A stretch of 64,000 nucleotides of DNA from an uncultured Phascolarctobacterium sp. (GTDB taxonomy: Bacteria; Bacillota; Negativicutes; Acidaminococcales; Acidaminococcaceae). Positions 42,103 through 50,940 of this stretch are shown here, piece by piece; the stretch's first letter is position 1; each line of letters opens with the position of its first letter. The position numbers and the translations under genes were made by a program. The stretch covers positions 1 to 64,000 of the forward strand of contig NZ_CAADXO010000061.1 in the NCBI RefSeq assembly GCF_900753045.1, in the 5' to 3' direction. The notes beneath the pieces are model-generated. The model was not told the origin of the DNA, made no database searches, and saw only the letters and a program-made list of their open reading frames with translations.

Positions 42103-43926
42103 ATGAAGACAGAAGAAAATATTGCTTTAATTAAGCAACAATTGTCCGACTTCAAAATCGATCTGGGCTCCATTAAAGAGCTGTTAGATGTAAACGTTAC
42201 TACCGCCAAGAAATTGTCGGCTGACGAGTATCAATCCATTTCTGTAATCCTGACCGAGAAACTGGGCCGCGAGATTTTCCTGAACAAGAAAGTTGACCCG
42301 TCCATCCTCGGCGGCATCATCGTACAAGTTGGCGATAAGGTATTCGACGCTTCCGCACTGCGCAAGCTGAAGAAAATGGAAGTTGCTCTGAACGGCATCG
42401 ACGTTCACGAGTACACCAAACCGGAAGCCCTGGGTGATGCTCTCAGCAACAAGCTGGAGAATTACAATGTGGATGCTGATCTGGAAGAAGTTGGTATCGT
42501 AGAAAAAATCGGTGACGGCATCGCAACCGTTATCGGTATGAAAAACGCTATGGCTGGCGAATTAGTTGAACTGCCTCACAACGTATCCGGCATGGTTCTG
42601 AACCTGAACCCGGACAGCGTTGGTATCGTACTGATGGGCGGCGAGACCAAAATTAAAGAAGGCGACGTTGTTCGCCGTACCGGCCGCATCATGGAGGTTC
42701 CTGTTGGTGAAAACCTGCTGGGCCGTGTAGTTAGCGCTATCGGTGACCCAATCGACGGCAAAGGCGAAATCGCTGCTGCTGCTCGTCGTCCGGTTGAATC
42801 TCCTGCACATGGTATCGCAGATCGTAAATCCGTTGATACCCCGCTGCAAACCGGTATTAAATGTATCGACGCACTTGTTCCTATCGGACGTGGTCAGCGC
42901 GAACTTATCATCGGCGACCGTGGTACCGGTAAGACTGCAGTTGCAATCGACACCATTATCAACCAAAAAGGCCTGGGCGTTATCTGCATTTATGTAGCTA
43001 TCGGCCAAAAGGCTTCTAATATTGCCCGTATTGTTCGTACTCTGGAACAACACGGCGCTATGGAATACACCATCATCGTTGCTGCTACTGCTGCTGACTC
43101 CGCTCCGCTGCAATACCTGGCTCCGTACGCTGGCGTAACCATGGCTGAATACTTCATGGATCAGGGCAAAGACGTTCTGTGCGTATACGACGACCTGTCT
43201 AAACACGCTGTTGCATACCGTGCAATGTCCCTGCTGCTCCGTCGTCCTCCAGGACGTGAAGCATACCCTGGCGACGTATTCTATTTGCATTCCCGTCTGC
43301 TGGAACGCGCTGCTAAGCTGAACGATGAACTGAAGGGCGGTTCCATCACCGCACTGCCGATCATCGAAACCCTGGCAGGTGACGTAGGCGGCTTCATTCC
43401 GACCAACGTAATTTCTATTACCGACGGTCAGATCTTCCTTGAATCCGAGCTGTTCTACTCCGGTATCCGTCCGGCTATCAACTCCGGTCTGTCTGTATCC
43501 CGTGTAGGTGGTGCTGCTCAGATTAAAGCTATGAAGCAGGTTGCAGGTACCTTACGTCTGGATCTGGCTCAGTTCCGCGAGCTGGCAGCATTTGCTCAGT
43601 TTGCTTCTGACCTCGATAAAGCTACCAAAGCACAGCTGGACCGTGGTCAACGTCTGACCGAGGTTCTGAAACAAGGCCAATACAGCCCGCTGTCTGTTGA
43701 AAAACAGGTTATGGCTATTTACCTTGGTACCAAAGGCTATCTGGATGACGTAGCAGTTAAAGATGTAACCCGCTGCGAAAAAGAATTCCTGGACTTCATG
43801 GAAGCTAACCATCCGGAAGTTGGCGGAGACATCATCAAAACCAAGAAAATCACTGATGAGAACGAAGAAGCTCTGAAGAAAGCTATCGCCGAGTTCAAGG
43901 ATACCTTTGTTAGTGAAGGTAGGTGA
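42103..43926 (+). CDS. atpA: ATP synthase F1: delta C-terminal domain fused to subunit alpha
   Basis: The 607-residue protein is about 100 residues longer than normal alpha. Residues 1-95 carry the C-terminal domain of the delta (OSCP) subunit: a TTAKKLSADEYQSI helix, LTEKLGREIFLNKKVDPS and GGIIVQVGDKVFDASALRKLKKM. From about residue 103 (KPEALGDALSNKLENY) it is a complete alpha subunit with the P-loop GDRGTGKT near 265, ending FKDTFVSEGR. The ATG at 42103 follows GGAGGTGAT. No separate atpH is present in the operon, and the delta N-terminal six-helix domain is missing. An internal ATG at 42376 could in theory start alpha alone, but has no ribosome site. Confidence 0.9.
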   Translation: MKTEENIALIKQQLSDFKIDLGSIKELLDVNVTTAKKLSADEYQSISVILTEKLGREIFLNKKVDPSILGGIIVQVGDKVFDASALRKLKKMEVALNGIDVHEYTKPEALGDALSNKLENYNVDADLEEVGIVEKIGDGIATVIGMKNAMAGELVELPHNVSGMVLNLNPDSVGIVLMGGETKIKEGDVVRRTGRIMEVPVGENLLGRVVSAIGDPIDGKGEIAAAARRPVESPAHGIADRKSVDTPLQTGIKCIDALVPIGRGQRELIIGDRGTGKTAVAIDTIINQKGLGVICIYVAIGQKASNIARIVRTLEQHGAMEYTIIVAATAADSAPLQYLAPYAGVTMAEYFMDQGKDVLCVYDDLSKHAVAYRAMSLLLRRPPGREAYPGDVFYLHSRLLERAAKLNDELKGGSITALPIIETLAGDVGGFIPTNVISITDGQIFLESELFYSGIRPAINSGLSVSRVGGAAQIKAMKQVAGTLRLDLAQFRELAAFAQFASDLDKATKAQLDRGQRLTEVLKQGQYSPLSVEKQVMAIYLGTKGYLDDVAVKDVTRCEKEFLDFMEANHPEVGGDIIKTKKITDENEEALKKAIAEFKDTFVSEGR

Positions 43927-43933
43927 TTAACTA

Positions 43934-44818
43934 ATGGCTACTGCACGCGAGATTCATCGCCACATGAAAAGCGTAGGTAACATTGGCAAGATCACGAAGG
44001 CTATGAAAATGGTTGCTGCTGCCCGCCTCAGAAGAGCGCAGGAAAGAGCTGCTGCAAGCCGTCCGTATGCCATCAAGATCAAAGAAGTGTTATCCAGCGT
44101 TGTGAGCGATCCGAGCATCCTTGCAGGCTTAAGTGCCAAAAAACACCCGCTGCTTCAACATCGTGATGTTAAAAAAGTTGGTTATCTGGTGCTCGCCTCT
44201 GATAAAGGTCTGGCAGGCGCATATAGTTCCAACGCTTTGAAAAAAGCAGTTGCGGAGATTTCCGAATGTGAGCATGACGTAGTCATTATCACCAGCGGCC
44301 GTAAGGCTAGAGATTTCTTCCAACGTCGCGGCTATAAAGTGCTGAGCAGCCACTTCGGCTACTCCGACAGACCGTCTTACGCAAATGCAGTAGAAATTGC
44401 TCAGGATGCAATCAAACAATTTGCTGACGAGCATTTCGACGAGCTGCATATTGTGTTTACACTTTTCAAAACCGCTTTGTCCCAAATTCCTACCAGCGAT
44501 AAGATTCTGCCGGTAGAGCCTCCTGTAAAGGAGAAAGGCAAAGCTAGCGCAAGCTTTATTTTCGAGCCTGATGAAGACGAAACTCTGCAGGTACTTGCAC
44601 CTAAGTATCTGGAAACTGTAGTTTACGCTGCACTGGTACAATCTGCTGCCAGTGAGTTGGGTTCTCGTATGACTGCTATGAGCTCTGCTACCGATAACGC
44701 AGGCAAGCTGGTACAAAACCTGGAGCTGTCCTATAACAAGGCACGTCAGGCATCCATTACCCGCGAGCTGAACGAAATCGTTGGCGGCGTAGAAGCTCTG
44801 AAACAGGCACAAAACTAA
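43934..44818 (+). CDS. atpG: ATP synthase F1 subunit gamma
   Basis: The 294-residue rotor subunit has the N-terminal coiled-coil helix REIHRHMKSVGNIGKITKAMKMVA with LASDKGLAGAYSSN near 92, and the closing AMSSATDNAGKLVQNLELSYNKARQASITRELNEIVGG. It starts eight bases after alpha. Confidence 0.96.
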   Translation: MATAREIHRHMKSVGNIGKITKAMKMVAAARLRRAQERAAASRPYAIKIKEVLSSVVSDPSILAGLSAKKHPLLQHRDVKKVGYLVLASDKGLAGAYSSNALKKAVAEISECEHDVVIITSGRKARDFFQRRGYKVLSSHFGYSDRPSYANAVEIAQDAIKQFADEHFDELHIVFTLFKTALSQIPTSDKILPVEPPVKEKGKASASFIFEPDEDETLQVLAPKYLETVVYAALVQSAASELGSRMTAMSSATDNAGKLVQNLELSYNKARQASITRELNEIVGGVEALKQAQN

Positions 44819-44846
44819 TTAGATATTTCGTAGGGAGGCTAAAACC

Positions 44847-46259
44847 TTGAATACAGGTAGAATCGTACAAGTTGTAGGCCCTGTTATCGACGTAGAGTTT
44901 CCTCCTAAAAGCATGCCTGCTATCCTCAACGCACTGCACATTGACGGCACCACCGATGAGGGTAAAGTAAAAATCCACCTGACCGCAGAAGTTATGCAAC
45001 ACATCGGCAATAACATTGTCCGCGCTGTTGCTATGAGCTCCACCGACGGTCTGGTTCGTGGCATGGAAGTTGTAGATACCGGCGCTCCTATCAGCGTTCC
45101 GGTAGGTCCTGGTGTACTGGGCCGTATCTTCAACGTTTTAGGTGAAACTGTAGACCATGATGACACTCCGGTTGAAGCAGCTGATCACTGGCCTATTCAT
45201 AGACCGGCTCCGAGCTTTGACCAACAGGCTACAGCTACTAAAATTTTGGAAACCGGCATTAAAGTCGTTGACCTTATCGCTCCGTATGCAATGGGCGGTA
45301 AAATCGGTCTGTTCGGCGGTGCTGGCGTAGGTAAAACCGTTATTATTATGGAGCTTATCCATAACATTGCTACTGCACACGGCGGCTATTCCGTATTCGC
45401 AGGCGTTGGCGAACGTACTCGTGAAGGCAACGATCTGTGGGGCGAAATGAAAGAGTCTGGCGTTATCAACAAGACTGCTCTTGTATACGGCCAGATGAAC
45501 GAGCCTCCTGGAGCACGTATGCGTGTTGGTCTGACCGGCCTGACCATGGCAGAATACTTCCGTGATGTTGGCGGCCAGGACGTACTGCTCTTTATCGATA
45601 ACATTTTCCGTTTCATTCAGGCTGGTTCCGAAGTATCCGCATTGCTCGGCCGTATGCCTTCCGCAGTAGGTTACCAACCTACCCTGGCAAACGATATCGG
45701 CGCACTGCAAGAGCGTATTACCTCCACCAAGACCGGTTCTATCACATCCGTACAGGCTGTATATGTACCTGCGGATGACTTGACTGACCCGGCTCCGGCA
45801 GGCACCTTCGCTCACTTGGATGCAACCACCGTATTGTCTCGTCAAATCGCAGAGCTTGGTATTTATCCGGCAGTTGACCCGCTCGACTCCACCAGCCGTA
45901 TCCTCGATCCGCTGGTAATCGGCGAAGAGCATTATCATGTTGCTCGTGGCGTACAGGCTATCCTGCAACGTTACAAAGAATTGCAAGATATCATCGCAAT
46001 TCTGGGTATGGAAGAATTGAGCGAGGAAGACAAAGTAACTGTTGCTCGTGCTCGTAAGATTCAGAAGTTCCTCAGCCAGGCATTCTTCGTTGCTGAACAG
46101 TTCACCGGTACCCCCGGTCAATATGTTCCTCTGAAGGAAACCATCCGCGGCTTCAAAGAAATCCTCGAAGGCAAGCATGATGACCTGCCGGAAGGCGCTT
46201 TCTACATGGTTGGTACCATTGATGACGCTGTTGCCAAGGCTGCAACTATGAAGGATTAA
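44847..46259 (+). CDS. atpD: ATP synthase F1 subunit beta
   Basis: The 470-residue catalytic subunit has P-loop GGAGVGKTVIIMELI near 152, the catalytic Glu in GVGERTREGNDLW, LLFIDNIFRF near 250, and the ALLGRMPSAVGYQPTLA loop. Length is normal. It begins with TTG at 44847 (annotated M), after GTAGGGAGG. Confidence 0.97.
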   Translation: MNTGRIVQVVGPVIDVEFPPKSMPAILNALHIDGTTDEGKVKIHLTAEVMQHIGNNIVRAVAMSSTDGLVRGMEVVDTGAPISVPVGPGVLGRIFNVLGETVDHDDTPVEAADHWPIHRPAPSFDQQATATKILETGIKVVDLIAPYAMGGKIGLFGGAGVGKTVIIMELIHNIATAHGGYSVFAGVGERTREGNDLWGEMKESGVINKTALVYGQMNEPPGARMRVGLTGLTMAEYFRDVGGQDVLLFIDNIFRFIQAGSEVSALLGRMPSAVGYQPTLANDIGALQERITSTKTGSITSVQAVYVPADDLTDPAPAGTFAHLDATTVLSRQIAELGIYPAVDPLDSTSRILDPLVIGEEHYHVARGVQAILQRYKELQDIIAILGMEELSEEDKVTVARARKIQKFLSQAFFVAEQFTGTPGQYVPLKETIRGFKEILEGKHDDLPEGAFYMVGTIDDAVAKAATMKD

Positions 46260-46262
46260 TAG

Positions 46263-46673
46263 ATGGCTACTCCGTTTTCTTTTGAAATTGTCACGCCGGA
46301 TAAGATGCTGTTCGCTTCTGAAGAAGTAACTTATGTGGGTTTCCGTGCTTTGTCCGGTAATCTGGGCCTCAAAGCTAGACATATGCCTATCATTGCGACC
46401 ATGGATATTGCGCCGATGAAGCTGGAGTTCACCGACGGCAGCGTTAAAGAATTTGCTGTTTGCGGCGGCTTTCTGGAAATGAAAGACAATAAATGCACCG
46501 TTCTGGCAACTATTGCCGAAGCTGATGCAGATATTGATACCGCTCGTGCAACCGCAGCAAAAGAACGTGCAGAGCAACGTCTTGCTTCCAAGAGCGAAGA
46601 CATTGATACTGTTCGTGCCGAAAACGCGCTGAAGAGAGCTGTTGCCCGCTTGCGTACTACTCACAAGCTGTAA
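46263..46673 (+). CDS. atpC: ATP synthase F1 subunit epsilon
   Basis: The 136-residue protein has the N-terminal beta-sandwich (FEIVTPDKMLFASEEV, LSGNLGLKARHMPI with LG replacing the usual GxxGILPGH) and a C-terminal helical pair ending LKRAVARLRTTHKL. It starts four bases after beta and ends the operon. Confidence 0.94.
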   Translation: MATPFSFEIVTPDKMLFASEEVTYVGFRALSGNLGLKARHMPIIATMDIAPMKLEFTDGSVKEFAVCGGFLEMKDNKCTVLATIAEADADIDTARATAAKERAEQRLASKSEDIDTVRAENALKRAVARLRTTHKL

Positions 46674-46701
46674 TAAGCATTGCGACAATGCCAAAAAAAT
46701 T

Positions 46702-46729
46702 ACCCCCGTCCGTCAGGGCGGGGGTTTTT
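46702..46729 (+). terminator. atp operon terminator
   Basis: ACCCCCGTCC and GGGCGGGGGT pair, followed by TTTTTG. Confidence 0.85.
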
Positions 46730-46745
46730 GTATTGTAATGCTAAT

Positions 46746-47168
46746 CTACCATTTCTTTTGATTTTCAATAATTTTTTTGAGAGTAGTTAAAAACTGCTTA
46801 CATTCAGTTTCCGGGATATCTGTCAGTTCATCTTTGTCGATATCACTTAATACCTGATGAATCCATAGAGCTTTTTCACTGCCGTTTTCTGTCAGGTAAA
46901 TTAAGCTGGAACGCTGGTCTGTAGGGTGATGCTTCTTATAAATCAGATTATCCTTTTCCATACGCTTCAACAAGGTTGTGATAGTAGACTTGTCAAGGAA
47001 ACAACCTTCGCTGATAGTGCGTTGTGTGCAGCCGTCATTCCCAAGTAAAAATTCCAAGATTTTTGGTTGACCAGGTAATAAATTAACCTGCGGTAATTGT
47101 TGGCTGAGCTGACGATTAGAACGTAAAAATGCTTCTAAAAGTAATAAATGTAATTTTTCCATACTCAT
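46746..47168 (-). CDS. MarR family transcriptional regulator
   Basis: The 140-residue protein has the MarR winged helix: a PKILEFLLGNDGCTQ stretch, recognition helix CFLDKSTITTLLKRMEKDNLI near 60-80, and a wing with HPTDQRSSLIYLT. It starts on the ATGA overlapping the stop of the esterase gene, so the two are translated together. It probably represses this operon through the palindrome at 48201-48218. Confidence 0.9.
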   Translation of the reverse strand: MSMEKLHLLLLEAFLRSNRQLSQQLPQVNLLPGQPKILEFLLGNDGCTQRTISEGCFLDKSTITTLLKRMEKDNLIYKKHHPTDQRSSLIYLTENGSEKALWIHQVLSDIDKDELTDIPETECKQFLTTLKKIIENQKKW

Positions 47169-48175
47169 TTTTTTAAATGTTTATCATAAAAAGCAATGAC
47201 GATGTCCATAATTTCCGGTTGTACCCAGTACGGACCACCGTGTGCTGCTCCTTTTACAAGATAGCGTATTGCTTCAATGTTATGCTTAGCAAGCTCTTCA
47301 TGTAAAAGCTCAGTCTGGCTGGGAGAAACGAGAACATCGGCGTCACCATGCATTAAAAGGAAGGGGGCAGTTTTTTTGCTGATATAGGTTAAAGGGTTAG
47401 CAGCCTTGGAGCCTTCGGGATTAGCATTGATACCGTCGTCCTTGCCGCCGAAAACAGGGGAGCCGTTTACCCAGAGCGCTTCAGTTGCTGCAGCGCTTTC
47501 GTGAGTTTTTTGTACGGCTTTGTTGTAATCTGCGCCGATTTTTGTAACATCAGAAACGCCGTAAACGTCAACAACTGCTTGTACATCACTACTGTAGTTT
47601 AGATTATCGCCTTTGTCGAAGCTTTTAACACCATTGGTTGTTCCGGCCATGGCTGCAAGATAACCGCCTGCACTGCCACCAAAAACGCCGATATGTTGTG
47701 CATCAATGGAGAATTTTTCAGCATTGGCGCGCAGAAAACGTACAGCGGACTTTACATCCTCAAGCGGTGCAGGGAAGGTGGAGGTAGGGGCAACACGATA
47801 CGTCATGCTGGCAACAACATAGCCGTGTTCGGCAAGGTCAAGCCATTGCTGCATATAGCCATCCTTGTTGGCGTTGATGAAGCCGCCGCCGTTGATGTAT
47901 AAAATTACAGGATGCGGTTTTTTATCCTGCGGAATTACAAGATGCATAGTAAGTGCCTTATTGGTGTAACCACGGTCCGGAACTTGAGCGTATACTACAT
48001 TGGAAACGAGTTGCACAAAGGGACGTGAGGTATCTTTTAGTTCTAAATTAATAGTTGGAGTGCCTGTTCTGGTAAGAGCAACATTTTGCTCACCGGCAAA
48101 GGCAGGAGTGTTATTGGAAAATGTTAGCATAGTAGTGCTTAAAGCAAGCGTACTTAAAATAGCTTTAATGTTCAT
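47165..48175 (-). CDS. Secreted alpha/beta hydrolase (esterase, BD-FAE/HSL-like)
   Basis: The 336-residue protein has a signal peptide ending NTPAFA at about residue 26. The hydrolase domain has an oxyanion loop YINGGGFI near 95, nucleophile GGSAGG near 165, the acid in HGDADVLVSPSQ near 275, and the final histidine in AAHGGPYW. It resembles carboxyl-ester or feruloyl-type esterases; the substrate is unknown. The ATG at 48175 follows AAAGGA. It is first in an operon with a MarR repressor, suggesting induction by a phenolic or acidic compound. Confidence 0.85.
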   Translation of the reverse strand: MNIKAILSTLALSTTMLTFSNNTPAFAGEQNVALTRTGTPTINLELKDTSRPFVQLVSNVVYAQVPDRGYTNKALTMHLVIPQDKKPHPVILYINGGGFINANKDGYMQQWLDLAEHGYVVASMTYRVAPTSTFPAPLEDVKSAVRFLRANAEKFSIDAQHIGVFGGSAGGYLAAMAGTTNGVKSFDKGDNLNYSSDVQAVVDVYGVSDVTKIGADYNKAVQKTHESAAATEALWVNGSPVFGGKDDGINANPEGSKAANPLTYISKKTAPFLLMHGDADVLVSPSQTELLHEELAKHNIEAIRYLVKGAAHGGPYWVQPEIMDIVIAFYDKHLKK

Positions 48176-48200
48176 GAAAATCAGTCCTTTCTTAAGATGA

Positions 48201-48258
48201 TAGTTTGAATTCAAACTAAATTCAAGGATAGTCTATACTATTTTTCATGAGTTGTCAA
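48201..48258 (-). promoter_or_regulatory. Promoter and MarR-type operator of the esterase operon
   Basis: On the minus strand TTGACA (48253-48258) and TAGACT (48230-48235) are 17 bases apart. A perfect 18-bp palindrome TAGTTTGAATTCAAACTA (48201-48218) sits just past the likely start of transcription, well placed to block it. Confidence 0.8.
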
Positions 48259-48425
48259 GATGATAATAAAATTGTCTACGCTATTTTCGAGAGCAGAAAA
48301 GTAAGAAGTAAACAACGGTCTTGTATACATTTCCCTTCCTCTCCCCAAATGGTGCTATTTGTGGTATTATTTACATAGTGTCGTTTGGCACTGCTTACCA
48401 AAGCTTATACAAGGAGTGATAGATT

Positions 48426-49832
48426 ATGACAACTGCAAAGGAATTGCAAAAGAATTTGACATGGGAATTCCCCCATATCGCTAAGAAGAACACTGCTGCC
48501 AAGGAAGCAGCGTTTGCATACTGCGAAGGCTACAAGGAATTTTTGAATACAGCAAAGACCGAGCGTGAATTTACCGCCAAGGCTGTAGAAAAGCTGGCTG
48601 CTGCAGGCTATGTTCCCTTCGAAGAAGGCAAGGAATATAAACCCGGCGACAAGGTTTATTTTGTAAACCGCGGCAAATCTCTGGCTATGTCCACCTTCGG
48701 CACCGCACCGTTGGAGGCAGGCGTGCGCCTGAACGCTGCGCATATCGATTCTCCGCGTCTGGATTTAAAACCGAATCCGGTATACGAAAACCATGAGATG
48801 GCTTATTTCAAAACACATTATTACGGCGGTATCCGCAAATACCAATGGGTAACCGTGCCTTTGGCTATGCATGGCGTTATCATCAAAAAGAACGGTGAGA
48901 TGGTAAAGGTCTGCGTGGGCGAAAACGCCGGCGATCCTGTTTTCTGTGTAACCGATTTGCTGCCGCATCTTGGTGCTAAGCAGAACGAGCGCAAGCTGAG
49001 CGAAGGCATTAAGGGCGAGGAGCTGAACATTGTTATCGGCAGCCTGCCTTTTGTTGACGAAAGCGAAGAGGAAGGCGTAAAAGATGCCGTTAAGCTGAAC
49101 GCGCTGGCTCTGCTCAACGAAATGTACGGCATTACCGAGCATGACTTTATGCGTGCGGAAATTGAATTTGTTCCCGCAACCAAGGCGCAGGACGTTGGCC
49201 TGGACCGCAGCCTGATCGGTGCTTACGGCCAAGATGACAAGGTTTGCGCTTATACCGCGCTGACTGCGGAAATTGATACTAAAGCGCCGTACTACACCAC
49301 TGTTACGGTTTTGGCAGATAAAGAAGAAATCGGTTCCTACGGCAACACCGGCCTGAATTCTGATTTCGTGCTGCACTATCTGGAGGACTTGGCAGCAACT
49401 CAGGGTGCCAACATCCGCAAGCTGCTGCGCAATACTACCGCACTTTCCTCCGATGTTAACGGTGCCTACGACCCGAGCTTTGCTTCCGTATATGAAGAAC
49501 GCAACAGCTGCTTCGTCAACAAAGGACCTGTACTGACCAAATATACCGGTGCGCGCGGCAAATCCGACTCCAATGATGCCAGTGCCGAAACAATGGCCAA
49601 GGTTATCAGCATTATGGACGAGGCTGAGGTTTTCTGGCAGATCGGTGAGCTGGGCGCTGTAGACGAAGGCGGCGGCGGTACCGTTGCATTGTATGTTGCT
49701 TCTATGGATATGGATGTTGTCGATCTTGGTGTGCCTATTCTGTGCATGCATTCTCCGTTCGAGCTGAGCTCTAAGCTAGATGTTTATTACACCTATAAAG
49801 CATTCGCTGCTTTCCTGGAGAGCGACAAATGA
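48426..49832 (+). CDS. M18 family aminopeptidase
   Basis: The 468-residue zinc exopeptidase is of the aspartyl aminopeptidase/LAP4 family. Metal ligands are visible in AAHIDSPRLDLKP near 98, DKEEIGSYGNTG near 298 and the C-terminal MHSPFELSSKLD near 440. It removes N-terminal acidic or neutral residues from peptides in the cytoplasm. AAGGAGTG precedes the ATG. Its stop codon overlaps the start of the next frame (ATGA). Confidence 0.92.
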   Translation: MTTAKELQKNLTWEFPHIAKKNTAAKEAAFAYCEGYKEFLNTAKTEREFTAKAVEKLAAAGYVPFEEGKEYKPGDKVYFVNRGKSLAMSTFGTAPLEAGVRLNAAHIDSPRLDLKPNPVYENHEMAYFKTHYYGGIRKYQWVTVPLAMHGVIIKKNGEMVKVCVGENAGDPVFCVTDLLPHLGAKQNERKLSEGIKGEELNIVIGSLPFVDESEEEGVKDAVKLNALALLNEMYGITEHDFMRAEIEFVPATKAQDVGLDRSLIGAYGQDDKVCAYTALTAEIDTKAPYYTTVTVLADKEEIGSYGNTGLNSDFVLHYLEDLAATQGANIRKLLRNTTALSSDVNGAYDPSFASVYEERNSCFVNKGPVLTKYTGARGKSDSNDASAETMAKVISIMDEAEVFWQIGELGAVDEGGGGTVALYVASMDMDVVDLGVPILCMHSPFELSSKLDVYYTYKAFAAFLESDK

Positions 49833-50518
49833 ATACCCTTAACGAGCTTTGGCAGGCAGAGAAAAAGCAGCGTGTTTGAGTTTTATGCAATGAAAACGAA
49901 ATTGCCGGCTTGCAGGCACAGGGGCTGCCTGTGAGCTGCGAGGACAGCCTGCTTTCGATGCAGCACCTGAAAATGGCACGCCTGGAGGCAGAGCGCCGCC
50001 ATAAACTGAATGAAGGCTTACAGGTTTTTACGATTACGCCGGAGCCTGTGCAGGCGACGGAAGCGGAGCGTGCGTTGATTTATGCCATGCTTGTGCGCTG
50101 CCGTAAGGTTATCAGCTGCCGTGATAAGCTAGAGGATATGCTGAAATTTGACGACCGCGAAGGCTGGGCAGCTTATAAGCAGGAGTATGAAAATAAAGTG
50201 CTCGATGTATATAAGGCTACGTGGCGTGACGCAGAAGTCTATCCTTATAATATCATTGATAATATCAAAGAGTACAATAAAAACGAAAGCTATATTTTAA
50301 AGCAGCTTTACTGGCATTTAGCAGAGCGCACTCCGGGCAGAATTAACGACGGTGACGCTAGGATGATCAACGAGCTGCGTAAAATGTTCTGCGATTTGAG
50401 CGTGAGCCTTTTGCAGGCAGATGTGGTTGTAGTTAGCGAGGGCCTGGATGATGCAGAGCTTTTGGCTTTGGCAACCAAATTTATGTGGCACGGTGAGGCA
50501 AGAGTAGAGCGTTTGTGA
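49829..50518 (+). CDS. Unknown protein gene interrupted by an in-frame UGA at codon 17
   Basis: An ATG at 49829 overlaps the aminopeptidase stop as ATGA and opens a frame that reads MNTLNELWQAEKKQRV. It meets TGA at 49877-49879, and the same frame then stays open to 50518 with coding-like composition (about 212 residues, charged and helical, with YPYNIIDNIKEYNKNESYILKQ mid-protein). No start with a ribosome site is seen just after the UGA; the first candidate is TTG at 49910. The gene may be broken by a nonsense change, may use a weak downstream start, or may be recoded. I do not recognise the family. Confidence 0.55.
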
Positions 50519-50569
50519 GTGCAGGAAGGATTGCCCTAAAATATATAGCAGTCATATCGCAATAAACAA

Positions 50570-50602
50570 AACACCCGAAGTTGTAATGGCTTCGGGTGTT
50601 TG
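50570..50602 (+). terminator. Terminator-like hairpin
   Basis: AACACCCGAAG and CTTCGGGTGTT form a perfect 11-bp stem. The T-run after it is weak. Confidence 0.6.
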
Positions 50603-50699
50603 CATATATACTTATAAATAACTTTTGATATTCCAGAGCATATAAAGCGGTAAGCTGACGGTTTTCGTATCATCAGAATCGTTAATGCCGATGTTTTTG

Positions 50700-50783
50700 C
50701 ATTTTTCCTATGAAAAATGTACTCGCACGCACAAAGTTCCTATGAAAAATGCAATTTTAGTTGCAAACTTCCTAGGAAAAATG
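50700..50783. repeat. Array of three 15-bp motifs at exact 32-bp spacing
   Basis: TTCCTATGAAAAATG occurs at 50705 and 50737, and TTCCTAGGAAAAATG at 50769. The 17-base gaps between them are unrelated in sequence. The motif core is palindromic (TTCCTAGGAA in the third), and the first copy extends to CATTTTTC-CTAT-GAAAAATG. A 32-bp period places the sites on the same face of the helix. They lie about 50 bases upstream of the promoter of the small gene at 50941. The rest of the 50519-50940 space holds a terminator hairpin, this array, a promoter and a leader hairpin. Confidence 0.75.
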
Positions 50784-50831
50784 CAAATAAACGTCAACAG
50801 GCGGTTTTTGCGTTTTGTCACAGATTTTTCC

Positions 50832-50905
50832 TTGCATATTAAACTTGCTTATAGTAGACTATAATATGTAGAACTAGGCAAGGCCGCTAAGCTTCTTGAG
50901 AAGAA
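50832..50905 (+). promoter_or_regulatory. Promoter and leader hairpin of the small 50941 gene
   Basis: TTGCAT (50832-50837) and TAGACT (50855-50860) are 17 bases apart. An alternative -10, TATAAT, is at 50860-50865. GCTTCTTGAGAAGAAGC at 50889-50905 is a hairpin in the leader. Confidence 0.5.
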
Positions 50906-50940
50906 GCACAAGATATATAAGTAAGGACGGTGACTGTAAG

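Noticed and set aside
45138..46694. 518-codon antisense frame opposite atpD and atpC
   Set aside because: It is fully covered by two certain ATP synthase genes and shows Ser/Cys-rich shadow composition.
49877..49920. Selenocysteine insertion at the in-frame UGA
   Set aside because: No convincing SECIS-like stem-loop of the right size follows the UGA, and the surrounding residues match no selenoprotein I know; a nonsense change is likelier. Kept only as a finding to check.
50700..50783. CRISPR array
   Set aside because: The repeat is only 15 bp with 17-base gaps and three copies, and no cas gene is near; it fits operator sites better.
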